DNA from: Granulicella arctica
Lineage (GTDB): Bacteria > Acidobacteriota > Terriglobia > Terriglobales > Acidobacteriaceae
Length of the DNA: 64,000 nucleotides
Assembly: GCF_013410065.1 (NCBI RefSeq)
Contig: NZ_JACCCW010000002.1
Coordinates: forward strand, 372,001 to 436,000
Reading direction: 5' to 3'
In this document: one piece after another, positions 53,778-61,551 of the stretch
How the letters are laid out: each line of letters opens with the position of its first letter
Numbering within the stretch: the first letter of the stretch is position 1
Translations under genes and position numbers: made by a program
Notes under the pieces: model-generated
Database searches by the model: none
What the model was told of the DNA's origin: nothing
What the model saw: the letters and a program-made list of their open reading frames with translations, nothing else

Positions 53778-53875
53778 CGAAGGATCAATATCTGCTATGG
53801 CCCGATTGCCGCGTGGGCGCTACACAGATTACTTATGAGGCGCTGAACAACTTTTACCTAAAAGGAGTAACTGCC

Positions 53876-54574
53876 ATGGAACTATGTGTGCCGGATGTAC
53901 CAGTAGGAGAGATCGATCGCCTGGTCGCTGAGCTGAATGACAAGGGTTTCGGATGCATTCCGAACTACTTACAGCCTAAGGATCTGCAACGTATGCAGTC
54001 TTTTGTGACATCTGCTGTGCAGCGGTCCAACAACGAGTATGTGCACTTCAATGGTCCCGATGAGGTAAGCGGTTCAGGGCTGGATGAGCTTGCACATTCG
54101 CCGCGATTCAAAAAGCTGATCTATGAACTTTACGAGCGGGGCACGGGAAAGAAAGCACCGGAACAGCAGAGCTTCTACCAGGTACTGCGCTGCCTGTCCG
54201 GGCAGTCTGGGCAGAAAAACTCGATGATCTTCCACTACGACTCGTATATCGTTACTGCACTGGTTCCAATTCAGATCCCGAACTCAGGGATGGCGGGCGA
54301 TCTATTGATGTATCCAAACAAACGGACGGTGCGGAAGACGTACTTGTCTAATGCCGTCGACAAGGTACTGCTCGACAACCCACTGTCGCAACGCCTGCTG
54401 CGCGCCTCTGTAAATACGAAACGATTCAGTCCGACGCGTATTAAAATGCTTCCGGGGCATCTCTACTTTTTCTGGGGGTATCGCTCGATCCATACCAACG
54501 AGCCCTGCGATGCGGACAAGGTCAGAGCCACGGCTCTGTTCCACTTTGCCAATCCACACGGGAAGGCGAACTGA
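53876..54574 (+). CDS. Putative Fe(II)/2-oxoglutarate dioxygenase-like protein
   Basis: 232 residues from ATG 53876, which follows a strong AAAGGAG; the longer frame has no support. The middle has FHYDSYIVTALVPIQI with an H-x-D pair. About 95 residues later comes GHLYFFWGYRSIHTNEPC and then VRATALFHF, giving a distal His and Arg. This H-x-D...H...R order is that of phytanoyl-CoA-type Fe(II)/2OG oxygenases. Family assignment is tentative because overall similarity is weak. Position between the initiating transferase and the flippase suggests hydroxylation or another oxidation of the sugar unit or its acyl group. Confidence 0.5.
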   Translation: MELCVPDVPVGEIDRLVAELNDKGFGCIPNYLQPKDLQRMQSFVTSAVQRSNNEYVHFNGPDEVSGSGLDELAHSPRFKKLIYELYERGTGKKAPEQQSFYQVLRCLSGQSGQKNSMIFHYDSYIVTALVPIQIPNSGMAGDLLMYPNKRTVRKTYLSNAVDKVLLDNPLSQRLLRASVNTKRFSPTRIKMLPGHLYFFWGYRSIHTNEPCDADKVRATALFHFANPHGKAN

Positions 54575-54607
54575 GGCAGGCGTGGCATCCGGACGCTTTG
54601 GAGTGAG

Positions 54608-56212
54608 ATGGATCTTCCACGTGTCAACGATCAACAGACCGGGCAAAGGCAGGGAATGACTGAGACGGACGTAGAAGAAGCGCTGATAAGCGAGGCGCAA
54701 AGCCCCCCACTGGCCGTGGTGGGGCGTCAGACGGCGCGAGGCGGCACGTGGATGGTGGGCGCCCGATTGATCTCGAGAGTGATCGACCTCGGCACAATGC
54801 TGGTGCTCGCGCATATCCTCAGCCCGAAAGACTTCGGGCTGGTAGCGATCGCGATGACAGTGATCTACATCGTAGAGGCTTCTTTGGAGCTGCCGCTGAG
54901 CCAGGCGTTGGTGCGGCTACAGCATGTGACGCAGGCGCACTACGATACTGCATTCACCCTAAGCCTGATACGCGGGCTGGCGCTGACCGTGATTGTGGGG
55001 CTGACCAGCTGGCCCTTCTCACGGTTCTACACAGACTCGCGTCTACTGCCCCTGGTGATCGTGCTCAGCCTGGCTCCGGCAGCGCGCGGGCTTGTGAGTC
55101 CGCGGCTCGCGAAGTTCTCGCGAGAGCTGGATTTCTCGCCGGACTTCATGATGGAATTTGCCGGCAAGATGGTTGCATTCCTGATCGCGGTGATCCTTGC
55201 TGTAACGACGCGGAGCTACTGGGCGATAGCGGCAGGTACAATTGCGGCACCCGTGACGGGAGCGGTGATCTCATATGTGCTGGCGCCCTACCGTCCGCGG
55301 TTGAGTCTTGCCGCACTGCCCGCATTCTCCGGGTTCTTAGGGTGGATTACAGCGGCGCAGGTAATAAGCGCCTTCAACTGGCAGACGGATAAGATGCTGA
55401 TGGGCAAGCTGACCTCGAGGACCGAGCTTGGACTCTTTGCCGCTGCCAACGATGCATCTAACATTCCGGTGATGGCGCTCTTGAGCCCCATCATGCGGCC
55501 GCTGCACGCTGCATTCTCGTTACTACGCCACGACATCAAGCGTCTGGCAAACAGCTATCAGAACAGCGCTTCAGGAATGCTCGCGCTGGGACTCCCAATC
55601 CTGGTGATGGAAAGCTTGGTAGCGTATCCGGCGGTACGATTGCTCTTCGGGGAAAAGTGGATGGGGTCGGCACCTCTGCTCCGATGGTTGGCAATCAGTC
55701 TGATCCCAAGCCTGTTTGCAGCTCCACTCGGCGCGTTGGTGATGGCCTTCGGACGCACGCAAATCTTCTTCCGTCGCAACCTGTTTGAAGTGTGCATCAA
55801 GCTGCCGCTGGTGGTGCTGGGAGCAATCAAGATGGGATTTATGGGCGTGGTACTTGCACGCTGCGTGTCGGAGACTCTCACTGTCGTGTTCAGCATGGTC
55901 ATGGTGCGTCGGCTGATCGGGTTGTCGATTCGTCAGCAATTGCTGGCGCCGTGGAGGAGTCTCGTAGCAGCCGCCGCGATGGCGTTGGTAGTGGCTGCTG
56001 TGCTTCCAAAGCTTACACCGTCGGTTCACACAGTTCCGCTCGCGATGAGCACGCTCGGCGTAATGATGCTGGGGGTAATGACATATGGCAGCGCGCTATG
56101 GGGACTGTGGATTCTGTCCGGGCGCCCGTCGGGACTCGAGGCAATGGTAAACGAGAAGGTCATGGAGGTCTGCAAAGGCCGAGTGGTCGCCCCGAGTCGG
56201 GAGAGCGCATGA
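54608..56212 (+). CDS. Wzx-like oligosaccharide flippase (PST/MATE-type)
   Basis: 534 residues; GGAG lies just before ATG 54608, and ATG 54659 is an alternative. About twelve to fourteen helices follow a polar N-terminus. The start of the membrane part (GTWMVGARLISRVIDLGTML, HILSPKDFGLVAIAMTVIYI) is typical of the polysaccharide_synt family. It flips the lipid-linked repeat unit to the periplasm for Wzy. Its stop overlaps the GT8 start (ATGA). Confidence 0.9.
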   Translation: MDLPRVNDQQTGQRQGMTETDVEEALISEAQSPPLAVVGRQTARGGTWMVGARLISRVIDLGTMLVLAHILSPKDFGLVAIAMTVIYIVEASLELPLSQALVRLQHVTQAHYDTAFTLSLIRGLALTVIVGLTSWPFSRFYTDSRLLPLVIVLSLAPAARGLVSPRLAKFSRELDFSPDFMMEFAGKMVAFLIAVILAVTTRSYWAIAAGTIAAPVTGAVISYVLAPYRPRLSLAALPAFSGFLGWITAAQVISAFNWQTDKMLMGKLTSRTELGLFAAANDASNIPVMALLSPIMRPLHAAFSLLRHDIKRLANSYQNSASGMLALGLPILVMESLVAYPAVRLLFGEKWMGSAPLLRWLAISLIPSLFAAPLGALVMAFGRTQIFFRRNLFEVCIKLPLVVLGAIKMGFMGVVLARCVSETLTVVFSMVMVRRLIGLSIRQQLLAPWRSLVAAAAMALVVAAVLPKLTPSVHTVPLAMSTLGVMMLGVMTYGSALWGLWILSGRPSGLEAMVNEKVMEVCKGRVVAPSRESA

Positions 56213-57189
56213 GCCGCGCATCGGTGGATGGCTGCGTTGTCTACACGACCGATTCGTCCTATATGTTTCCGACCCTGGTGAGTGCGATGCAAGCCAGACA
56301 GCACACATCCGCAACGAAGGCTGATGTGATCATCTTCTGCGTCGATCTCGACCGCAGGACAGAGGACATCTTTGCCGCAGTCTGTGAGCAAGAGGGAATC
56401 GGGCTTATGCCAGTGGAACGCACGGCAATCGAAGGGCAAACGGCAATGCTGGCTCGGCTCTTTCTGGACCGGTTCGTCCCAAGTAAATATCGCCAGTGCC
56501 TCTATCTGGACAGCGATGTGCACATCCTGCATAGCCTGGATCCGTTGATGGATGTGGAGGTTCCGCAGGGTCACTTTCTTGCTGCCAACGATCCGATGAC
56601 CTTTCTGCTCGCAGACAATGGATCGTTGAGTCGCAAACTCGGGCAACACTTATTGTCGATCGGATTGAGCCAGGAGCAATCGCTACAGTACTTCAACAGC
56701 GGCGTGCTGCGGATCTGCCGCGAGGGATGGCGAACGATCGGCAGTGACGCCTGGGAGCAGTTCCAGAGAATGGGCCGCTCATCACGTTTCCCGGATCAAG
56801 ATGCGCTCAACCTTGTTGGAGCCGAGCGTAGGCTGCCAATGTCGCTGGCCTGGAACTTTCCTATATTCATGCGGCATTCGCGGGTCAAGGCCGCAATTAA
56901 TCCGCGGATCGAGCACTTTATGTCGAGCCCCAAGCCATGGCATGGGGCGTTTCCTCCATGGACGAGCGCGGCATATCGGCCGTATCGAAGCGCTCTGAAG
57001 AAGTATCCCTCACTGGCTGTGTATGCTCACGGAATGCCTGCGAGCACACGAGCCGTCTATCACGTGCAGCAACGAGGCAAACAGATGCTGGAGACCTTAA
57101 CGTGGGGCTTCAGCGAGCGGCGATCCCGCATCCTGGCCTACGAGGCGGAGTGTCTTTTCGCGGCAGCAGCAATGGGGAGTCGGTGCTGA
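56209..57189 (+). CDS. GT8-like glycosyltransferase
   Basis: 326 residues from ATG 56209 overlapping the flippase stop; the same frame runs open far upstream inside the flippase gene, which is not coding. GT-A fold: N-terminal CVVYTTDSSYMFPTLVSAMQ, metal-binding DxD in CLYLDSDVHILHSLDPL, FNSGVLRI, FPDQDALN and a late His region HFMSSPKPWHG. These motifs match GT8 retaining galactosyl/glucosyltransferases. It adds one sugar of the repeat unit. Confidence 0.85.
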   Translation: MSRASVDGCVVYTTDSSYMFPTLVSAMQARQHTSATKADVIIFCVDLDRRTEDIFAAVCEQEGIGLMPVERTAIEGQTAMLARLFLDRFVPSKYRQCLYLDSDVHILHSLDPLMDVEVPQGHFLAANDPMTFLLADNGSLSRKLGQHLLSIGLSQEQSLQYFNSGVLRICREGWRTIGSDAWEQFQRMGRSSRFPDQDALNLVGAERRLPMSLAWNFPIFMRHSRVKAAINPRIEHFMSSPKPWHGAFPPWTSAAYRPYRSALKKYPSLAVYAHGMPASTRAVYHVQQRGKQMLETLTWGFSERRSRILAYEAECLFAAAAMGSRC

Positions 57190-57267
57190 TAGTTGACCGG
57201 CAGTAACGAGAGCCCACCACCTGCGTGTCGCACCACACGGCGTTTTCTCCCAATATTTGTTCTTCCT

Positions 57268-57281
57268 GTAACTGTAGTTAC
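57268..57281. promoter_or_regulatory. Small palindrome before the last GT4 gene
   Basis: GTAACT-GT-AGTTAC, six-base arms, 17 bases before the start codon of the GT4 gene. It may be an operator or translational element; nothing else supports a role. Confidence 0.25.
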
Positions 57282-57298
57282 CATTCCTTCGGAGTCTT

Positions 57299-58474
57299 AT
57301 GCCACTACTCGACATCTCTGACAAGCAGAAACAAAATGTAGAAGCAGCGCTGTTCTTCGCGAACAAAAAGCAGCGGCCTAAGCGCGGATCGTCGGAGTCC
57401 ACGCTACGCATCGTCCACATCATCAAGCACTGCAACTATGCCAACGGCAACGTTCATGTTGCAGTGGACTTGGCCTGCGAGCAGGCGAAGGAAGGTTATG
57501 AGGTCACTTTTGTAAGCCGTGGGGGAACCTTTGAACCACTGCTTGCGCAGCATGGGGTGTTGCATGTGTATCTTCCGCATGAGCAGAGTAAACCAGCCTC
57601 GCTGCTGAAGGCTGCCTGGCATCTGACGAAGCTCGTGCGAAAGACCAGGCCTAATGTATTGCACGCACATATGATGGCGAGTGCGCTGATTGGCTACGTG
57701 GCATCACGCATCGCGGGCATGCCGCTGATCACAACGGTACACAACTCCTTCGATAAGCACTCCGTCATTATGCGGCTCGGAGACCGAGTGGTTGCCGTGA
57801 GCCGCGCGGAGCGCAAGCAACTGCTAAACAAGGGATACAACAGCAAGCGGGTTGTGGCGGTGATGAATGCTCCAAACCGCTCGCCGCGCGAGACGTTCAT
57901 CAAGGATAAAGAAGAAGTGACACTCCAGTCTCCGTGCATTCTTGCGGCGAATGGACTGCATCGCCGCAAAGGTGTCTCCGATCTGATCGTGGCGTGTCGC
58001 CAACTCTTTGAGGAGATTCCGGATTGGCGGTTGTATATCGCGGGCGAAGGTCCGGATCGCGAGACGCTTGAACAGCAGGTACATCAGGCCGGGATCGCTG
58101 ACCGCGTACACTTCCTCGGGTTTCGCAGCGCACCGCGTCCACTGATGGAGCAGTCCGACATCTTCGTGCTGGCGTCCTATGCCGACCCGTGCAGCTTGGC
58201 GATTGGCGAGGCACGCTCTGCCGGTTGCGCAATTGTCGCCACGCGTGTGGGAGGAACGCCGGAGATGTTGGAATATGGTACGGCAGGGCGGTTGGTTACA
58301 CCAGGCAATCCGGACGAGCTTGCTCAAGAACTGCGCACGCTGATGCTGGACGATGAGGGGCGCCGTAAGCTGAGGCGGGCGGCCTTGCAGGGTTCCTCGA
58401 TCTTTGATGTCCAACGTCTTGTGGAGGACTATGAACAGGTCTACCGAAGCGCGATCACCTGTCCACGTGGGTAA
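57299..58474 (+). CDS. GT4-family glycosyltransferase
   Basis: 391 residues, ATG preceded by GGAG. The N-terminal ~35 residues are polar. The GT-B fold begins at LRIVHIIKHCNYANGNVHVA, with PNVLHAHMMASALIGYVASR, then ILAANGLHRRKGVSDLIVAC, WRLYIAGEGPDRETLEQQVH and the E-x7-E region SYADPCSLAIGEARSAGCAI, in which the first Glu of the usual motif is replaced (DPCSLAIGE). It adds a sugar to the growing unit and is the last gene of the plus-strand operon before a strong terminator. Confidence 0.88.
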   Translation: MPLLDISDKQKQNVEAALFFANKKQRPKRGSSESTLRIVHIIKHCNYANGNVHVAVDLACEQAKEGYEVTFVSRGGTFEPLLAQHGVLHVYLPHEQSKPASLLKAAWHLTKLVRKTRPNVLHAHMMASALIGYVASRIAGMPLITTVHNSFDKHSVIMRLGDRVVAVSRAERKQLLNKGYNSKRVVAVMNAPNRSPRETFIKDKEEVTLQSPCILAANGLHRRKGVSDLIVACRQLFEEIPDWRLYIAGEGPDRETLEQQVHQAGIADRVHFLGFRSAPRPLMEQSDIFVLASYADPCSLAIGEARSAGCAIVATRVGGTPEMLEYGTAGRLVTPGNPDELAQELRTLMLDDEGRRKLRRAALQGSSIFDVQRLVEDYEQVYRSAITCPRG

Positions 58475-58594
58475 GTACTGACACGCGAGTAGGCCGCGAA
58501 ATATCTCACTGCTTTGTGCCACGCTTGAAAGTATGTAATCGGGCCTGTTTCGATCCGCTGTATCCACTTTCCGACTATTGATATGCGTTTCTTA

Positions 58595-58639
58595 GGGCGC
58601 GACCGTTCCTCGCAAAGAGGAGCGGTCGCGCCCTTTTTT
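58595..58639 (+). terminator. Intrinsic terminator of the main exopolysaccharide operon
   Basis: GGGCGCGACCGTTCCTC and GAGGAGCGGTCGCGCCC form a 17-bp stem with one wobble position around GCAAA, followed by TTTTTT. It separates the plus-strand operon from the minus-strand GT2 gene. Confidence 0.95.
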
Positions 58640-58738
58640 ACGCTCTGCCCGAATGTCATGAAACTCAGAAATACAAATGCAATTGGCGAGAAGATACCGG
58701 GCGAATCATATAGCCGATCACCGCTTTGTGGAGAGGCT

Positions 58739-59665
58739 CTACATGCTGCTGACGCGGGTAGGGCTGAGAGAGCCGTTGCTCAGATCACGAAAAGCGCGGA
58801 TGTTTCCGCGCAGCCGTCCACGCCGGTCGATATGGCTCTCCGGCGCGATGCTTCGTACCAGATTTTTAAGTGATCGACTGGCAACACTGGCAACAGCAAA
58901 GCTCCACGGCACAGATCGCTTACGGGCCAGATAGATGGGGTTAGCGACCTGAGAGTAGCCTAGCCGCACCTCGGAGTGACGGCCTGATTTAACCCCAAGA
59001 TGAACGCCCCATGCCTGATCGACGCGAACGGCGCGGCCATGCCGCGAAAGGCGCCGCGAGAAGTCAACATCCTCATACCAACCATAGAGCGGCAGACTTT
59101 CATCGAAGCGAATGCCGTGCCGTTCAATCGGCTCCATGCGGAAAACCATATTGCAGCCGTAGGCGTTGAAGACCGGTGAGATTGCAAGCGGCGTGCCATC
59201 GGTCTGGCATGAGCGGAACAGTGTTGATGCGTCGGCAGGATTCAGTGCTGCCCCGTGAATGCCGTCGCCCAGAAGCGTTCCTGTGGCGACGACGACCTCA
59301 GGGTGCGCGAGGAAGAGCTGCTCCATGACTGCCAGGTAGTCGCGATGAATATGGAAGTCGTCATCGAGAAAGACGAGGAGATCCGTCGTGGGCAGGGCAT
59401 TGAGAATCGTATTGCGTTGCCGCGTGAGGCCGGGCTGACTGAGGAGGAGGCGTGCTTGAGGAAAACGCGATGCGATCCCCTCCACGTCTTGAGGCTCGGG
59501 GTAAGCGATGAGAAGGGCATCAGGCTTTCGTGTCTGAAACTCCAGCGCGGCAAGTGTATCGGCAAGAATTGCTGGACGACCGCGTGTGGCAATGGCAAGC
59601 ACCAGACGGAGACGGGTCTGAGCCTCGAGAGAGGAATTGGCCAGCTTAGCTTCCTCGTGAATCAT
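58739..59665 (-). CDS. GT2-family glycosyltransferase
   Basis: 308 residues from ATG 59665 (AGAGG upstream); a GTG at 59725 would add 20 residues. GT-A fold: LRLVLAIATRGRPAILADTL, nucleotide-metal motif DLLVFLDDDFHIHRDYLAVM, the acceptor-side GWYEDVDFSRRLSRHGRAVR (ED in the catalytic position) and a late WGVHLG. It resembles rhamnosyl/galactofuranosyl-type transferases. It is divergent in direction from the main operon, but its upstream region carries a long copy of the site found at the sigma-54 promoters (59760-59787), so it probably belongs to the same regulon. Confidence 0.87.
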   Translation of the reverse strand: MIHEEAKLANSSLEAQTRLRLVLAIATRGRPAILADTLAALEFQTRKPDALLIAYPEPQDVEGIASRFPQARLLLSQPGLTRQRNTILNALPTTDLLVFLDDDFHIHRDYLAVMEQLFLAHPEVVVATGTLLGDGIHGAALNPADASTLFRSCQTDGTPLAISPVFNAYGCNMVFRMEPIERHGIRFDESLPLYGWYEDVDFSRRLSRHGRAVRVDQAWGVHLGVKSGRHSEVRLGYSQVANPIYLARKRSVPWSFAVASVASRSLKNLVRSIAPESHIDRRGRLRGNIRAFRDLSNGSLSPTRVSSM

Positions 59666-59759
59666 TGTGTACCTCTGGGTGTAACGATGAGGATCATGTT
59701 TTGCGCCAACATTTAACTCATGCACGCGTAGTTATTGTTGCAAGATCGCAAACCGATCG

Positions 59760-59787
59760 GTGCACAGTGTGCAAAATTTTGCATATA
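59760..59787. promoter_or_regulatory. Third copy of the GCAAA-NN-TTTGC region, upstream of the GT2 gene
   Basis: GTGCACAGTGTGCAAAATTT and the bases after it match GTGCAAAGTGTGCAAAAGTT (33197 onward) at about 24 of 27 positions. The palindrome itself is GCAAA-AT-TTTGC (59771-59782). No exact GG-N10-GC element lies 55 bases away in either direction; the nearest, on the minus strand, has spacing N11. Confidence 0.5.
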
Positions 59788-59841
59788 GATCGCAACGTTG
59801 CTTCCACGTTTTGAGGATATTCACAGGTCTGGACACTTTGC

Positions 59842-60999
59842 CTAGTAACTCCCGACCGACGGTATTGTGGTATCGAACTCCGGTTGCAGCATGGAGGAGG
59901 GGCTATCAAGCTCTTCCTCTTCCGTTTTTGGGGAAGGTTCAGGAAGAAGTGCCGTCAACGAAGGGTCGTCGCCGACGTTGCCCTGCTGCAGTTTGTAGAA
60001 GAGCGAGCGATAGCTGATGCTCAGCCAGCCGGCGGTCTTCCGACGGTTCCAGCCGTTGGCCTGTAGGACCCTAAGAATGATCTGACGCTCGAGATCGCGG
60101 GTCGCCTCTTTGGCAATCTGCTTGAGGCTACACGGCTGGCGAATGTCGATTTCGGCGACGAGCTGTTGCAGGTGCCGCGGTCGCGGTGTGAGCATTGTGA
60201 CGAGTTCCTCTTCATTGCCCAGCAGCGTATAGCTGCGTAGCAGATTGTCGAGCTCGCGGATATTACCGGGCCAGTCGTAGGCGTGCATCAGCGCGAGAAT
60301 GTCTTTGCAGATGGGCCGGATGGGGACGTCAAAGCTCTTTGCATGCTGCTCGGTAAAGTATTCAATGAGGTCCGGGAGGTCGGCCATGCGCTCACGTAAT
60401 GGTGGCAGATCCAGCAGTACCGTGTTGATTCGATAGAGAAGATCGAGACGGAACGAGCCGTCCTTCACTCTGCTGCGCAGGTCCTCGCTGGCGATCGAAA
60501 TCACGCGAGCGGAGATGCTGCGCATCTCAGAACCACCCACTCGCATGAACGTGCCATCCTGTAGAACCTGCAACAGCTTGGACTGTACCAAGGCGTCGAG
60601 GCTTCCGATCTCGTCCAGCACCAGCGTGCCGAGATGCGCCTGCTCGAGTCGCCCTAGCTTTGCACTGTGCGCCCCAGTGAACGCTCCTTTCTCGTAGCCG
60701 AAGAGCTCCGACTCCAGCAGCGTGCCAGGGATTGCAGGGCAGCTGACCCGCACCAGGGGCTTGCTTGCCCGACTTGAATTTACATGAATCAATCGTGCGA
60801 ACAGGTCTTTGCCGGTCCCAGTCTCACCCTGGATAAGCACCGGGACATCGATATGCGCAACGAGTTCGATCCTTCGTTTGATCTCCTGCATCGCGGGTGT
60901 ACGACCGAAGAGCAAGCTTGAAGGAGGTTGCTGCGCCTCGACAGCTGGTTGTACGTGGGAAGGGCGAAAGGAATTGCTCTCCCCGGCGATCACTCTCAT
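59842..60999 (-). CDS. Sigma-54 enhancer-binding protein without receiver domain
   Basis: 385 residues starting MRVIAGESNSFRPSHVQPAV, with AAGGAGGAGAA upstream. The short N-terminus (~30 residues) has no sensory domain. The AAA+ domain has Walker A GETGTGKD, the sigma-54 contact loop ELFGYEKGAFTGAH, Walker B TLVLDEIG, and arginine-finger region DLLYRINTVLLDLPPLRER. The C-terminal Fis-type HTH is ILRVLQANGWNRRKTAGWLS, followed by an unusual acidic Pro/Ser/Glu tail of ~50 residues. It activates sigma-54 promoters; candidates lie at 33274 and 43291. As in PspF, activity must be set by a partner protein or by expression level. Confidence 0.92.
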   Translation of the reverse strand: MRVIAGESNSFRPSHVQPAVEAQQPPSSLLFGRTPAMQEIKRRIELVAHIDVPVLIQGETGTGKDLFARLIHVNSSRASKPLVRVSCPAIPGTLLESELFGYEKGAFTGAHSAKLGRLEQAHLGTLVLDEIGSLDALVQSKLLQVLQDGTFMRVGGSEMRSISARVISIASEDLRSRVKDGSFRLDLLYRINTVLLDLPPLRERMADLPDLIEYFTEQHAKSFDVPIRPICKDILALMHAYDWPGNIRELDNLLRSYTLLGNEEELVTMLTPRPRHLQQLVAEIDIRQPCSLKQIAKEATRDLERQIILRVLQANGWNRRKTAGWLSISYRSLFYKLQQGNVGDDPSLTALLPEPSPKTEEEELDSPSSMLQPEFDTTIPSVGSY

Positions 61000-61034
61000 C
61001 TAGTTCTCCTCCTTGATTGTTCCAACCAGTGTGG

Positions 61035-61051
61035 AGCACATCGATGGCCAA
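61035..61051 (-). promoter_or_regulatory. Possible sigma-54 promoter of the minus-strand enhancer-binding protein
   Basis: On the minus strand TGGCCATCGATGTGCT has GG-N10-GC spacing (61049-61048 and 61037-61036), with a good -24 and a one-mismatch -12 box, about 35 bases before the start codon. No GCAAA-NN-TTTGC site lies upstream of it. Confidence 0.35.
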
Positions 61052-61551
61052 ACTCGTGGAGCAATTTGTAACACCGAAAGGTGGTTATTGGGGAACAAAT
61101 TGAACCGCGAAAACTAATTCTACAAAGCGAAGAACCGTATTGGCTTCATCAGTTACCGTCTGAAGAGAACTATCGTAACCTTTCAAAGGGAATCGTTCTT
61201 TTTTTCATTAAAAATGGAGGAAGTGGGTTATATTTCGGACATGTTGATAGCTCAACATGTTGTAAAAAAATTCCCATATTTGATGGGATGTTTGCAAAAC
61301 TTTGATTCGGGTATAAAACTTTTCACCTACAGTACGATCGTTAGGCGAACCGCAATCCCCGACAAGCTCAGCTATTTGGGCCATCACAGGCCCTTTCTCC
61401 AGCCGAGCCGGTCTCAAGCCCGCAATGCCGTCGAAGCAAATGCAAGTACGCTTTGTCGGTCCATGATGATCCCTTGTAAGACAGAGGCGCTCGTTCACTT
61501 TAGTAATTTGAGCTTCTCGTTTCACTACTCCGCCAAGTTTGGAGGGAGGTT
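61052..61551. other. AT-rich intergenic region between the two enhancer-binding protein genes
   Basis: No convincing gene in this ~500-base stretch. It is visibly richer in A and T than its flanks, with T- and A-runs at 61197-61216 and 61263-61270. A perfect inverted repeat, ACATGTTGA-TAGC-TCAACATGT, lies at 61239-61260 and could be an operator for the plus-strand regulator. Frames of up to ~110 codons cross it but lack start signals and protein-like composition. Confidence 0.5.
61239..61260. promoter_or_regulatory. Perfect inverted repeat upstream of the second enhancer-binding protein
   Basis: ACATGTTGA and TCAACATGT flank TAGC. Nine-base arms without mismatch in an AT-rich setting; regulator unknown. 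Confidence 0.5.

Noticed and set aside
55792..56208. Long N-terminal extension of the GT8 frame
   Set aside because: It overlaps the flippase in another frame, with Arg/Gly/Ser-rich non-protein-like sequence; the ATG at 56209 with ATGA coupling is the better start.
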